From Desulfospira joergensenii DSM 10085 (GTDB taxonomy: Bacteria > Desulfobacterota > Desulfobacteria > Desulfobacterales > Desulfobacteraceae): a stretch of 64,000 bases of DNA. The stretch's first letter is position 1. Each line of letters starts with the position of its first letter. Shown piece after piece: positions 43,679 through 53,343 of this stretch. The position numbers were made by a program, and so were the translations under genes. Below the pieces are notes generated by a model, which was given only the letters and a program-made list of their open reading frames with translations, did not search any database and had not been told where the DNA came from. The stretch spans positions 682,001 through 746,000 of the forward strand of contig NZ_ATUG01000003.1 of assembly GCF_000420085.1 (NCBI RefSeq), given 5' to 3'.

Positions 43679-45616
43679 CTAAAATATCATTTCAACCTTG
43701 TATATGCCGCTATTCAGGCTTTTATTCACCTTTGTGCAGCATTTTTTTGCTAATTTGAGCATTGCAGTATTTTCTGCCAGGATGTCTGCTGTAAACCCCT
43801 TCACACCTTTGGATGTTGCATACTTAATCATGCTCTGCTGCAGAGTTGTGCCCAGCCCCATGCCGTGCCATTCATGCAATACCATATAGGCGACCTCTGC
43901 CATATTGTTCGAAGGATCGACCACATAAAAGGAACTGCCGACAATTGTTTCCTGTTCCCGCTTCCCGGTTGTAACGACAAAGGCCATTTCCCTTTCATAG
44001 TCCACATTGCAAAAACACTCTGCCTTTGAAATTGAAAGATCGCTTAAATTGCTAAAAAACCGGGTATACACGTCATAGGGCGGGAGTTTATAAAAAAGGT
44101 CCTGAAGCCCTTTTACATCGCTTGCCTTGGCGGGACGAACAACGATTTCTATGTTATTCTTTAACTTTAATTTCCTGCCTTCTTCCTGGGGATATCGGCA
44201 TTCCTGGTTACCCTCGGCCATACATTTTAAATCCTGATCTGGCCTCAGGTATTTCAGTCGCTTGGCCTCCTGCAACAACCACCGCCTGAATGAAGGCTGT
44301 GCAACCTCAATCAATGCCAATGCTTTTTCCTGAATAGATTTACCGAACAGGTATGCAATCCCGAACTCCGTAACCACATAGTGGACATCTGAACGGGGTA
44401 TGGAAACCGCCTCCCCTTCGTTGAGTACCGGGCGGATCCGTGATTCTTTCCCGTCATCCGTTGTTGATGCCAGACAGATAACCGGTCTCCCGTCCGGAGA
44501 ATTCGCCGCTCCGCGCATAAAAGCGGGCTGAGTCGATATCCCGCTGTAGAGTTCTCCGGCAAACTGATCTGAGCAGACTTGCCCCATCAGATCGACTGAC
44601 AATGCCTGTGTGATAGATACAAATCTATTGTTTTTGGCCAGGACAGATGAATCGCATACGTATTCGATGGGATGAAAAGAAAACATCGGATTTCCGTCAA
44701 TTCGCTTAAAGAGCTTGCGTGAGCCTAAGCAGTAGCTGGCAACAACCTGACCATTATAGTTGGATTTTTCCCTCCCGTTAATGATTCCCTTTTCAATCAG
44801 ATCAACCACATTGTCGGTAATCAGATCAGAATGAATACCCAGATTGCGACACCCTTTGAGATGGCCTAGTATTCCATTGGGAATGTCTCCCAACCCGATT
44901 TGAAGAGTGGATCCGTCTTCGATGAGGCGCCCCAGATATTGGGCAATCCTCTTTACAAGGTCCAGGTCCACGGGAGGGTATTCATATTCAATTATCGGTT
45001 CATTCACAATAACGGCTCTGTCTATCTGCTCAATGCAGATGGAGGTATCACCGCAGGTTTTCGGCATGTTCGGGTTTAATTCGGCAATCACCATATCTGC
45101 GTGTTGGATCACGGTATGGGTGATATCAGATGAAACACCCAGGCTTACGTACCCATGCTGATCCGGCATGCTCACCTGGACTAGCGCCAGGTCAAAATGG
45201 AGGCCGCCGTTTTTGAGTAACTTGGGAACCTGTTCAATGGATATGGGGATGTAATCTCCTTTTCCCTGTTTAATGATTTCCCGCATTTCATTATCAACAA
45301 AAAAGGAAGTATGATGAAATCTTGTTTTCGGTATCCCTCCCTCGTAAGGGATGGCTCCATTGACCATGAAGTGGTAAAGCGTAACATCATTCAGTTTTTT
45401 GTTCAGATTTTCCAATGCCCCTATCAATGTTCTTGGCGTGGCGCATGCCGTACCCATAAAAACTCTATCTCCGGATTTAACATTGGAAACTGCTTCTTCG
45501 GGAGTTGTTATCCTGTCTCTGATGTGCAACGGGAAATCGTATTCCGGAATCGCTTCTGCATTGGCTGGGGTACGGTTTTTTTTAAAAAAATGGGTAAAAG
45601 AAACGATCTTCTCCAT
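43679..45616 (-). CDS. Acetyl-CoA hydrolase/transferase-GNAT fusion
   Basis: 645 residues. The first ~480 residues are an AcCoA_hyd N- and C-domain pair (4-hydroxybutyrate/acetate CoA-transferase type): SGDRVFMGTACATPRT, LQIGLGDIPNGIL, and VVTEFGIAYLFGKS near the C-end. Residues ~490-645 are a GNAT domain with EWHGMGLGTTLQQ. It would move CoA between carboxylates, and the GNAT part may acetylate or bind acyl-CoA for control. Such fusions occur in anaerobic Desulfobacterota. Alone on the minus strand. Confidence 0.88.
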   Translation of the reverse strand: MEKIVSFTHFFKKNRTPANAEAIPEYDFPLHIRDRITTPEEAVSNVKSGDRVFMGTACATPRTLIGALENLNKKLNDVTLYHFMVNGAIPYEGGIPKTRFHHTSFFVDNEMREIIKQGKGDYIPISIEQVPKLLKNGGLHFDLALVQVSMPDQHGYVSLGVSSDITHTVIQHADMVIAELNPNMPKTCGDTSICIEQIDRAVIVNEPIIEYEYPPVDLDLVKRIAQYLGRLIEDGSTLQIGLGDIPNGILGHLKGCRNLGIHSDLITDNVVDLIEKGIINGREKSNYNGQVVASYCLGSRKLFKRIDGNPMFSFHPIEYVCDSSVLAKNNRFVSITQALSVDLMGQVCSDQFAGELYSGISTQPAFMRGAANSPDGRPVICLASTTDDGKESRIRPVLNEGEAVSIPRSDVHYVVTEFGIAYLFGKSIQEKALALIEVAQPSFRRWLLQEAKRLKYLRPDQDLKCMAEGNQECRYPQEEGRKLKLKNNIEIVVRPAKASDVKGLQDLFYKLPPYDVYTRFFSNLSDLSISKAECFCNVDYEREMAFVVTTGKREQETIVGSSFYVVDPSNNMAEVAYMVLHEWHGMGLGTTLQQSMIKYATSKGVKGFTADILAENTAMLKLAKKCCTKVNKSLNSGIYKVEMIF

Positions 45617-45797
45617 GATATGACCTCATGTGCACCGGGCGCAATGAGAATTTGGCACATTTGATTTTTAGTTTCTTGTTTACAGGCTGGAACTAAGCCT
45701 TAAGATATACCACAATGTAATACATATCAAGGGAAAGCATTGAATAAATAGATATATGTAACCTTGCTTTTACAGCCCCGGGGGAACGGAACTCCCG

Positions 45798-46961
45798 CTA
45801 CCGGGCTTCGTAACCGGTCATCTCCACGTACCCTGTACCGGAACCGGTTTGGCCCATGACCTGCACCGCCCCCTCATAATAGGAAAAATCATGGGGATGT
45901 TCCTGGTCCGGAACCCGGGTTTTGACTTCAAAGGCCATGTCCCGGCCGGGAATGGTGATGGACCATTGATCCGGATATTTTTTCTTGGATAAAGGGCTGG
46001 TCCAAACCGATTTCGGGGTGATGGCAAACTGATCTTCGGTCAGGGGGATCCATTGGCCGTCTGTAAAGGAGATGCTGCCGAAACCGAACCCATTGGGCCG
46101 TCCGTCTTCCTGCCTGACCTGACAGACCATGAGGTCTGTTCCGGCCAGGGGCCCCTGGGTCAGGTGGAGGGCAAACCAGTCCCAGCCCCGGACATTTTCC
46201 CCCAGGGCCGAGGTGGACCACTCATGGTCAAACCAGACCCGGCCGGACACCCGGAATTCTTCCTGATCCAGGGAAATGGATCCTTCCGCTTTCATGCCGG
46301 GGAATGAGTAATAATAGGACGCATCAGAGGGGCCCGGCCCCTTTTGACTCCAGCCGTTCTTTCCCTGGAGGATGGCGGGTTTGGTGCGGATCAGATTGAG
46401 ATGAAGGGTGATCTTCTTTTGAATAGACTCGCCCTTGGCCGCAGTTCTTTCCCCGGCCTTAAGGGTCAGACGGTCCGGGGAGGAACCGGACTGAACTGCG
46501 GACCAGTCATCGATCCAGACCCTAAAGGGTACACTTTGGGCGCCTGCCAGGCCCACGCTTCCCCGGTTCATGCGCTGGGCAGAGTAAAAAGATTTGTTTT
46601 TAATATCTGTAATTGCAAAATGGGCAAAGTAGAGCTGGCGAAATCTCCAGGAGGATGTCCCCTCTGGATCGCTGCAGTCCAGGGCATTCCGGAAAAAGGT
46701 GAGTTGGAATCCAAAGGGGCGACCCGATGCATCCACCAGGTTCCCGGTGTAGTACCACCACTCGGTTTTAAATGAGGGGTGGGGTCCCAGATCTCCGGGG
46801 AACTTTATGGACCCGGGCCGGTCTGCCAGGGCATAGCAGTCTTCCGGGGATCCTCCCCGGGACAGGGCCGATAGAATATCAATGGTCTTTGGCCCGGGCG
46901 GCGGGTCACAGCCCAGGATCAGCAGTCCGGCCATCAGAGCAGCCCAGGCCGTCAATTTCAT
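45798..46961 (-). CDS. AttH/CrtC-like lipoprotein of the ABC export locus
   Basis: 387 residues from ATG 46961; a TTG eight codons upstream (46985) is closer to GGGGGAAG and could be the true start. The N-terminus is a lipoprotein signal with lipobox LLILGC. The body follows the AttH/CrtC (hydroxyneurosporene hydratase-like) lipocalin pair: TEWWYYTGNLVD, SYYYSFPGM, VWFDHEWSTSALG, WDWFALHL. It probably handles a hydrophobic substrate at the membrane surface. It follows the permease gene by 8 to 32 bases, as in the commonly seen ATPase-permease-AttH operons. Confidence 0.88.
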   Translation of the reverse strand: MKLTAWAALMAGLLILGCDPPPGPKTIDILSALSRGGSPEDCYALADRPGSIKFPGDLGPHPSFKTEWWYYTGNLVDASGRPFGFQLTFFRNALDCSDPEGTSSWRFRQLYFAHFAITDIKNKSFYSAQRMNRGSVGLAGAQSVPFRVWIDDWSAVQSGSSPDRLTLKAGERTAAKGESIQKKITLHLNLIRTKPAILQGKNGWSQKGPGPSDASYYYSFPGMKAEGSISLDQEEFRVSGRVWFDHEWSTSALGENVRGWDWFALHLTQGPLAGTDLMVCQVRQEDGRPNGFGFGSISFTDGQWIPLTEDQFAITPKSVWTSPLSKKKYPDQWSITIPGRDMAFEVKTRVPDQEHPHDFSYYEGAVQVMGQTGSGTGYVEMTGYEAR

Positions 46962-46993
46962 GAATCTGAATTCTCGATACTTCAATCTTCCCC

Positions 46994-49609
46994 CTATTCC
47001 GTTCGCAGGGCATCTGCCACGCCGATCTGCCCGGCCTTCACCGCCGGAATCAGACCGGCTCCCAGGGCTGTGAGTCCGGAAAAACCCAAGGCCAATACCA
47101 GGGTGACCAGGGGAATCTCAATCTCATAGGTCCAGCCGAAAGCCCTGTAATTGACCACATCCACCAGGACCCAGGAGAGAAACAGCCCCATGGGAATGGC
47201 CAGAAGCCCGGCCATGAACCCGGAGGTTCCGCATTCCCATAGAACCATGGTACGGATCTGGAAACCCTCTGCCCCGCATGCCCTGAGGATGCCGAGTTCC
47301 CTTCCTCTTTCCAGGATCAGGGCCATGACCGAATTGATAATCCCGGTCAGGGCCACCAGGGCCGTGAGCAGCTGAAGGGCCGTGGTAATCAGAAAAGTAT
47401 TGTCAAACACGGCCAGGATCCTGGATTTAATCTCCGGACCGGACCGGATCCTGAGCAATGAAGGATCTGACACAGCCCCGCGGATTTCGGGAAACATGGC
47501 CCGGACAGCCGCGGGACCCTCCTTTTGAAAAGATTTTTTAAGGAACACCTGGATGGATGTGATCTCATCCTTTCCCCAGTTGGTTTTCATCATTTCCCGG
47601 CTGACCACGGCCCGGCCTCCGCCCATGAAGAAATCCCGGAATATTCCGGCCACCCGGAAGGGTACAGGTCCATTCAGGGTCTCCATGACCACCCGGACCT
47701 CTTTTTTCTCAGAATCCCCGGGGGAGAGACCATGGTTCCGGGCAAAGATCTCGGAGACCAGGATCCATCCTTTGACCAGAAGAGCGTCGATTTTCTTTTT
47801 TGCCCCTGTGCCGGCTTTCGGGTCGAGCCAGGTCCATTCTTTTATGGAAGTATCCTCGATATAGGAAAAGATATGGACCTGGCCGGATTTGGATGAAAAG
47901 CTTTTATGGATATTATAGGACGAGACCCGGTCCACCCCCTCCATGGCCTGGATTTTTTCCGGCAATCTTCTGTCCAGGGCCGGATGAAGTTCATCCAGGG
48001 AGGAGATATGGATATCCCCGCCGATATTTCCGTCCACCCATTGGATAATGGATTCCCTAAAACTATAGGTCATGGTGTCAATACCGATATAAACGGAAAT
48101 CACCACCATGAGGGAGGCGATGAGGACAGAAGTCCGGCTCAGGGAACGTCTTACATTCCCTATGCCCATCCGCGCCATGGTCCAGTGGAGGGAGGCACCT
48201 TTGGATAGGGCTGATCTTTTTTCCAGCCGGGTAACCAGCCGGGACATGAGCCGGGCCAGCCCTTTGATCAGGACCGGGGCCAGAAAAGAGGCGCTGCCGA
48301 AAACCAGGAAGACACCCATAAAGATCAGGCCCAGATCCTCCCCTTTTTGCCTGAAGAGGATAAAGGCTCCCGCCAGCATACTCAGTCCTGCTGCGGTCAG
48401 CCAGGGGATGTGCCGGTCCAGCCGGCTCTCGGAAGAAGAGGGCTGCATCAGGGTGATAGGCCGGGTGTGGGCCGAGTTGAGGGCAGGTACCAGGGATGAG
48501 GCAAAGGATGCCAGAATCCCTGTGGCCGCCCCCTTTGCCAGAACGTACATGGGGATATGGGTCTGGCTTACGGTAAGGGTGTAGTACATGTCGGAAACAG
48601 TGGAACAGACCGCCTGGACAGCTCCCCTGCCCAGGAGGATCCCCAGAAGGATCCCCAAAAGAGAACCCACAAGGGCAAAGGTCATGATCTCGGCTTCAAC
48701 GGCCAGGAAAATATCCTTTCGGGTGGCGCCCAGGGCCCTAAAGGTGGCGTTGAGTGGCCGGCGGCGCACCACGGAAAAAGAAACGGTATTGTGGATCAGG
48801 AAAATGCCCATAAAAAGCACCAGGACGGAAAAGGCGGTCAGACTGGTTTCAAAGGATTGGGAAAGATTCCTCAGGGTCTGGTTTTGTTGGTCCGTGTCCA
48901 CCAGAACCTGACCCGGTCCGAGGATCTTTTTTACCGCATCAATCTCTTCCGGGGAATCGAGAATTAGGTCGATGCGGGTAATCCGGTCCCCCATTTCCAG
49001 CAGTTCCTGGGCCAGCCCGATATCTGCCACAATCACGCCTTCCATGAACCGGTTGGTCTGACCCGTTTCTGCCAATGCTCCGATCCGGGTTCTGACCTGC
49101 CTCTCCCCCAGTACAAGGGTCAGGCCGTCCCCCAGGGAAAGCCCGTGGGCCTTTGCCAGGTCCCGGGCCATGATCAGGCCAGCCCCCTGAATCATGACCC
49201 TCCGGATCTGCCCGGTCTCTTCCGGGTCTAAAGAGATCAGCTTCAGATCCCTGAAATAGGTCTCGGAAAAAGGGTCAATGCCCAGGAGCCTTAAGGTCCG
49301 GCCGTCCAGTTCAGCCACCTTGACCTGCCTGGAGATGACCGGTGCGCTTTTCCGGATGCCGGGACCGGTTCTCAAACGGGTAAAAAGAGACTGGGGAAGG
49401 CTGAAGTCATTGCCCAGGATCTGATGGGTGGCCCGGGCCGTGAGAGAGGATGTGGACAATTCAAAGGACCTGGACACACTGGTCCGGGCAATGTCAATGG
49501 CTATCACCCCGGCCACCCCCAGCGCAATGCCGAAGATCATGAGACCGGTCCGTAAAGGCTGGGACCGGCTGCTCCTGAAAAAGGTCCGGATCAGGGGGCC
49601 CAGGCTCAT
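46994..49609 (-). CDS. FtsX-family ABC transporter permease
   Basis: 871 residues with about ten membrane helices in the duplicated FtsX arrangement: an N-terminal helix (~18-40), a large periplasmic domain, three helices (~265-380) and a repeat of the same (helices ~400-440, domain, helices ~740-860). FtsX/LolC/MacB-type permeases usually work by mechanotransmission to extract lipoproteins or export substrates. It overlaps the ATPase gene by 4 bases and precedes the AttH-like lipoprotein. The substrate is not visible. Confidence 0.92.
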   Translation of the reverse strand: MSLGPLIRTFFRSSRSQPLRTGLMIFGIALGVAGVIAIDIARTSVSRSFELSTSSLTARATHQILGNDFSLPQSLFTRLRTGPGIRKSAPVISRQVKVAELDGRTLRLLGIDPFSETYFRDLKLISLDPEETGQIRRVMIQGAGLIMARDLAKAHGLSLGDGLTLVLGERQVRTRIGALAETGQTNRFMEGVIVADIGLAQELLEMGDRITRIDLILDSPEEIDAVKKILGPGQVLVDTDQQNQTLRNLSQSFETSLTAFSVLVLFMGIFLIHNTVSFSVVRRRPLNATFRALGATRKDIFLAVEAEIMTFALVGSLLGILLGILLGRGAVQAVCSTVSDMYYTLTVSQTHIPMYVLAKGAATGILASFASSLVPALNSAHTRPITLMQPSSSESRLDRHIPWLTAAGLSMLAGAFILFRQKGEDLGLIFMGVFLVFGSASFLAPVLIKGLARLMSRLVTRLEKRSALSKGASLHWTMARMGIGNVRRSLSRTSVLIASLMVVISVYIGIDTMTYSFRESIIQWVDGNIGGDIHISSLDELHPALDRRLPEKIQAMEGVDRVSSYNIHKSFSSKSGQVHIFSYIEDTSIKEWTWLDPKAGTGAKKKIDALLVKGWILVSEIFARNHGLSPGDSEKKEVRVVMETLNGPVPFRVAGIFRDFFMGGGRAVVSREMMKTNWGKDEITSIQVFLKKSFQKEGPAAVRAMFPEIRGAVSDPSLLRIRSGPEIKSRILAVFDNTFLITTALQLLTALVALTGIINSVMALILERGRELGILRACGAEGFQIRTMVLWECGTSGFMAGLLAIPMGLFLSWVLVDVVNYRAFGWTYEIEIPLVTLVLALGFSGLTALGAGLIPAVKAGQIGVADALRTE

Positions 49610-50280
49610 CCGGCGCCTCCGGCCACGAGACAGCCTTTGGCAACGGTAAAGACCTGGTCCGCAAGGGATGCGGCTTCCCGGCTGTGGGTAACCATGACCA
49701 GGGTTTTTCCATGGTTCCTGGCCTGGGAAAAGAGCAGTTCCAGCACCCTGGTTCCGGTATCTGAATCCAGGTTGCCGGTGGGTTCGTCGGCCAGAATGAT
49801 CTTAGGATCATTGGCCAGGGCCCGGGCCAAAGCCACCCGCTGCTGTTCCCCTCCGGAAAGGCGGTCCGGAAAATCATGAATCCGGTCCTTGAGGCCCACC
49901 TCTTCCAGCAGGGATACAGCCCTCTTCCTGGACCGGTCCAGGGGCCGGCCGTCCAGCTGGCTGACCAGGGTTACATTCTCCAGCACACTGAGAACAGGGA
50001 TGAGGTTAAAGGACTGGAAGACAAATCCGATATGGCGGAGCCGAAACCGGGTCCGCAGAGCATCGTTCATCCCGGAAACCCGGGTTTGGCCCAGGGTGAT
50101 CTCCCCCTTGTCCGGGGTGTCGATCCCGGCAATGAGATTGAGCAGACTGCTTTTGCCCACCCCGCTTTTGCCCAGGACAACCGATGCCTGCCCGGTTTGA
50201 AACCGGGCATTGAGGTCTTTGAAGATCTCCCGGTTCTGATGGTCATAGGTCTTGCTCAGATTTGAAATCAGGATATCCAT
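49606..50280 (-). CDS. ABC transporter ATPase (LolD/MacB-type)
   Basis: 224 residues with all motor motifs: Walker A GKSGVGKSSLLN, Q-loop FVFQSFNLIP, signature LSGGEQQRVALARAL, Walker B IILADEPTGNLD and H-loop MVTHSREA. It powers the FtsX-type permease encoded directly downstream. The upstream side is closed by a strong terminator (50292-50323), so this gene probably starts its own operon or is reached by read-through. Confidence 0.95.
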   Translation of the reverse strand: MDILISNLSKTYDHQNREIFKDLNARFQTGQASVVLGKSGVGKSSLLNLIAGIDTPDKGEITLGQTRVSGMNDALRTRFRLRHIGFVFQSFNLIPVLSVLENVTLVSQLDGRPLDRSRKRAVSLLEEVGLKDRIHDFPDRLSGGEQQRVALARALANDPKIILADEPTGNLDSDTGTRVLELLFSQARNHGKTLVMVTHSREAASLADQVFTVAKGCLVAGGAG

Positions 50281-50291
50281 GTCCTTCCCCT

Positions 50292-50323
50292 AAAAAAAAG
50301 GCAGAGCCCCAAAGAGGCTCTGC
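50292..50323 (-). terminator. Intrinsic terminator after the 47-residue peptide gene 1
   Basis: GCAGAGCC (50301-50308) pairs with GGCTCTGC (50316-50323), 7-base loop, and the complementary strand ends in eight T (50292-50299). It reads leftward, 27 bases after the peptide stop and 12 bases before the ABC ATPase start. Confidence 0.85.
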
Positions 50324-50349
50324 TGCTGTAATGGATGATTTTTTTTCGT

Positions 50350-50493
50350 CTATCCGGCCACGTCAATTCCGGGATCGCACCCCAGATGCTCATCGGGATT
50401 CTCACATTCAAAGTTAAGGTGGCGGGTGTCCGCATGGCCATGGCTTCTTTCTTTTTCGTCTTCAACGTAGTTTTCGACTTCTTTTTCGCTCAT
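50350..50493 (-). CDS. 47-residue tandem peptide, copy 1
   Basis: Too short for usual ORF cut-offs. ATG 50493 is preceded by GAGGTGATAAA, a near-perfect ribosome site. The protein has an acidic/charged first third and then HLNFECENPDE and LGCDPGIDVAG, with cysteines at 30 and 39. Against copy 2 it is identical at 36 of 47 positions. Differences are mostly conservative or concentrated in the first half, while the last 20 residues are nearly invariant, which argues for selection on the protein. I know no family. It lies between a PAS-LuxR regulator and an ABC export locus, with a terminator just after it. A precursor peptide, a toxin-like or a regulatory peptide are all possible. Confidence 0.8.
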   Translation of the reverse strand: MSEKEVENYVEDEKERSHGHADTRHLNFECENPDEHLGCDPGIDVAG

Positions 50494-50583
50494 TTTATCA
50501 CCTCTGGGTCTCTATTCATATTTTGTTTTGTAATATTTTAATTTCTTGGTCCTAGGGCTCTGCCTTTACATTCTCTGATACGG

Positions 50584-50727
50584 CTATCCTGCCACATCGA
50601 TCCCGGGATCACAGCCCAGGCTTTCATCGGGATTTTCGCACTCAAAGTTAAAGTGGCGGGTGTCCACATGGCCCTGATTGTTTTCTTTTTCGTTCTCAAT
50701 ATAGTTTTCCACATTTCTATCACTCAT
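50584..50727 (-). CDS. 47-residue tandem peptide, copy 2
   Basis: ATG 50727 with the same GAGGTGATAAA ribosome site as copy 1. Same length and same tail (FECENPDE-LGCDPGIDVAG), cysteines at 30 and 39. It is the promoter-proximal copy, 172 bases downstream of the PAS-LuxR gene and about 90 bases upstream of copy 1. Downstream of its stop, at 50564-50574, stands a degenerate half of the same terminator stem (GGCAGAGCCC), so the duplicated unit included the 3' end. No family known; no signal peptide, no membrane segment. Confidence 0.8.
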   Translation of the reverse strand: MSDRNVENYIENEKENNQGHVDTRHFNFECENPDESLGCDPGIDVAG

Positions 50728-50899
50728 TTTATCACCTCTTTTTTCTGGGTTTGTTTTTGCCTTGTCTGGGACTTGAACATAAGTTAGCTATAAAAAACTT
50801 TTATTCAATACCGGCATAAGAAGGGTTTAAGGATAGGGCAAACCTATCATTAAACCCGGAGAAGCTTTAAGGGAGGCTCCATTCAACACGCCTGCAATT

Positions 50900-51769
50900 C
50901 TAGGACATGGATAAAAGAAAGGACCTGAGGTTGGTCTGCCGGTTTTGGAGGCCCAGCTTGGAACGCAGGTTCCTGCGATGGAAACTCACCGTGGCCTCTG
51001 AAATATAAAGAATATCTGCAATTTCCGCACTTGTCCTTCCCTCTTTGACCAGGGCGGCCACCTGCATTTCCTGGGGGGTGAGCATGACCTGGGCATTGGA
51101 CAGCTGCTGCATGAGAGGGGTGACCACCCCGTTGAGCTGGTCTTCCAGAAGGCCCAGCAGGGTCATATCCCGCTCCTTGAGATTTCCGGCCTTGAGTTTG
51201 TTGATATAGGGGAGGACAAAGGTTTTGATATGGGTCAAAAACCTCTGTTCCATTTCAGCTTTATCCGTCTCCCCCTGGCGTATAAGGACTTTTAAGGCGA
51301 TATTGGCCTCTTCCAGGCTCTGGTTTTTCTCTTCAAGACTTTCCTGGTGGCTCTGAAGGGCCTCCTGGGCCAGTTTAAGCTCTGTAATATCCTCATGGCT
51401 GATAATGACCCGAACCCCGTCACTGTCCTCCATGCGGACAGCCCTCATGTAAAACCATTGTTTTCCCCCGGGGGAATGGCAGGGATAATCATAGAGAAAC
51501 TCCCTGCACTTATTTTCGATCACATCCCGGATCCCCCCGGCTACATTTTTGGCATCTTCAGCTCCGTCTTCGGTGGCGGTCTCACAAACGGTTAGATAGT
51601 TCATCCCCTTGAAGTCCATTTGTCCGGTGAGCCTGTTTTCCCCGGAAAATCTATCCCATGCCGCATTGGTGGCAAGGATCCGGCCCTGGTCATCAATGAT
51701 AACGATGTGGGCGGAAAGGGTATCAAATATCTTTCGGATCAGCGACTCCGAGTATGCAATTTTTCCCAT
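50900..51769 (-). CDS. PAS-LuxR transcription regulator
   Basis: 289 residues. An N-terminal PAS domain (~10-130, HIVIIDDQGRILATNAAWDRFS and SHEDITELKLAQEALQ) leads to a coiled coil and middle helical part (~135-220), then a LuxR-type HTH (LTPQEMQVAALVKEGRTSAEIADILYISEATVSFHRRNLRSKLGL). It is a cytoplasmic sensor-regulator that probably binds promoters without phosphorylation. Its gene is directly upstream of the 47-residue peptide pair on the same strand, so it may control them, though this is only positional. Confidence 0.9.
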   Translation of the reverse strand: MGKIAYSESLIRKIFDTLSAHIVIIDDQGRILATNAAWDRFSGENRLTGQMDFKGMNYLTVCETATEDGAEDAKNVAGGIRDVIENKCREFLYDYPCHSPGGKQWFYMRAVRMEDSDGVRVIISHEDITELKLAQEALQSHQESLEEKNQSLEEANIALKVLIRQGETDKAEMEQRFLTHIKTFVLPYINKLKAGNLKERDMTLLGLLEDQLNGVVTPLMQQLSNAQVMLTPQEMQVAALVKEGRTSAEIADILYISEATVSFHRRNLRSKLGLQNRQTNLRSFLLSMS

Positions 51770-52280
51770 GGTCTGGTCCTGAAACTATTTTTTTCTTCCA
51801 TTAAACCCTAACTTGGGGTGGGTGTAAACGATTTTACCCGGATAAAAACCATACTGACACTTTTATGACTCGATCAACTGCCCTGTCAATAAGCCGCAAA
51901 AGCCGGTTTGAAAGCCGAACCGCTGGCACCATCCTGGCTAAAAACCCAACAACCTCCAGAAATCAACACATTGAAATTTTGGGAGTTGGACTTAATTTAC
52001 CGGGAAGCCGTCATTTTGAAAAGGGTTTATTGTCTATCGTACCACCATTGATCAGCCGATATTTCAGGTTGTGCCCGTCAATTATCTTTCTAGTTCCAAA
52101 AAGATTTCAGCACAAAAAACTTTCCCAGGCCAGAACATAAGAGCTCCAGGCTGCTTGACGGAATGGCGGATACTTGACTGGCTGCCTGATCTTTTGTATA
52201 AGCCTTAGCTTTTACGGGATTGCGCATTAAACGGAAGGCGTATGATCATTCGTTTCATTCGTGATGGCCACTGAAACGGA
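51770..52280. other. Intergenic region without gene
   Basis: No supported gene or structure. It holds the divergent promoters of the PAS-LuxR and AEC genes. Confidence 0.5.
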
Positions 52281-53195
52281 ATGCCCATGCTGCCTCAATT
52301 GTTTTCCATATTCTTCAATGTTGTCTGTCCGGTTTTTGCCTTGGTATTGCTGGGATATATGCTCGGCCCCAAACTCGATATCCAATACCGTTCTCTGTCC
52401 CGGGCCGCCTATTATATCCTGATCCCGGGTTTTATTTTCAATGTGCTCAGTCAGGTCCGTATCGATTTTGCCACTGCCGGCCGGATGATCATCGGCATTG
52501 GAGTGGTTTACCTGGCAACCGGTCTTCTGGGTCTTTTGGTCGCCCGCATGATGGGCTACGGAAAAGAGATGGCCGTGGCCTTTCTGATGACCTGTGTTTT
52601 CGGAAATGTCGGCAATTTCGGCCTGGCCCTGACCCGGTTCCGGCTGGGGGATGCTGCCATGGAAAGTGCGACAATCTATATGGTAACGGTGAACACCATC
52701 TCCTTTGCCTGCTGTATTCTGGCGGCCAGCTGGGTCCACAGGGGTGGTTTCGGGGCCTTGAAAAACCTGACCAAGACGCCGGGAGTCGTGATCCTTCCCC
52801 TGGCCCTGTTCTTTCCCCTTACCGGGACAATACCGCCGGTCATGGTCCAGCGCATCACCGGTCTGCTGGCCGATGCCATGATCCCCATGATGCTCTTGAT
52901 TCTCGGGCTCCAGCTTAGGGAAGCCAAAAGGCTGGAGTGGGGGCGACCGGCCTGGGCCGCATGCGGGGTAAGACTGGTCATCGGCCCGGCCCTGGGTTTT
53001 CTTCTGATCCCCTGGATCGGTCTTTCCGGCCTCCAGGCTTCGGCCGGTATTCTCCAGTCGGCCATGCCGGCGGCTGTGCTCACCGCCATCATTGCCATGG
53101 AACATGATGTGGCTCCGACTTTCGTGACCAGCGTGGTCTTTGCCGGAACCCTGCTCAGCCTTGCCAGCCTCACCGTTGTGATGCTTCTGCTCTAG
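52281..53195 (+). CDS. AEC-family transporter
   Basis: 304 residues with ten predicted membrane helices in two inverted halves of the auxin-efflux-carrier fold. Conserved features are FNVVCPVFALVLLGYMLGP at the start, GNVGNFGLALTRF in the first half and LQLREAKRLEW in the second. AEC proteins export or import carboxylates and similar anions. ATG 52281 lacks a clear ribosome site; ATG 52287 is as likely. A hairpin (GGCCG/CGGCC, about 53272-53287) follows the gene. Confidence 0.85.
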   Translation: MPMLPQLFSIFFNVVCPVFALVLLGYMLGPKLDIQYRSLSRAAYYILIPGFIFNVLSQVRIDFATAGRMIIGIGVVYLATGLLGLLVARMMGYGKEMAVAFLMTCVFGNVGNFGLALTRFRLGDAAMESATIYMVTVNTISFACCILAASWVHRGGFGALKNLTKTPGVVILPLALFFPLTGTIPPVMVQRITGLLADAMIPMMLLILGLQLREAKRLEWGRPAWAACGVRLVIGPALGFLLIPWIGLSGLQASAGILQSAMPAAVLTAIIAMEHDVAPTFVTSVVFAGTLLSLASLTVVMLLL

Positions 53196-53343
53196 GGCTT
53201 TTATCCTGCCCTTTCTGTATGGATCCGATTTTCAGGATGTTTCCCTTTCTGTATTCTGTTTTATTCTGAAAGGCCGAATTTCCGGCCCCCTTTACACAAT
53301 TTTTAAATACTGATATGTGGGCAGCAGAATAAAAGGATCAAGA

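Noticed and set aside
51865..52140. 91-codon open frame between the PAS-LuxR and AEC genes
   Set aside because: No ribosome site, no recognisable features, composition like non-coding DNA.
52227..53105. Minus-strand open frame opposite the AEC transporter
   Set aside because: Glu/Gln/Gly-rich shadow; the plus strand encodes a clear membrane transporter.
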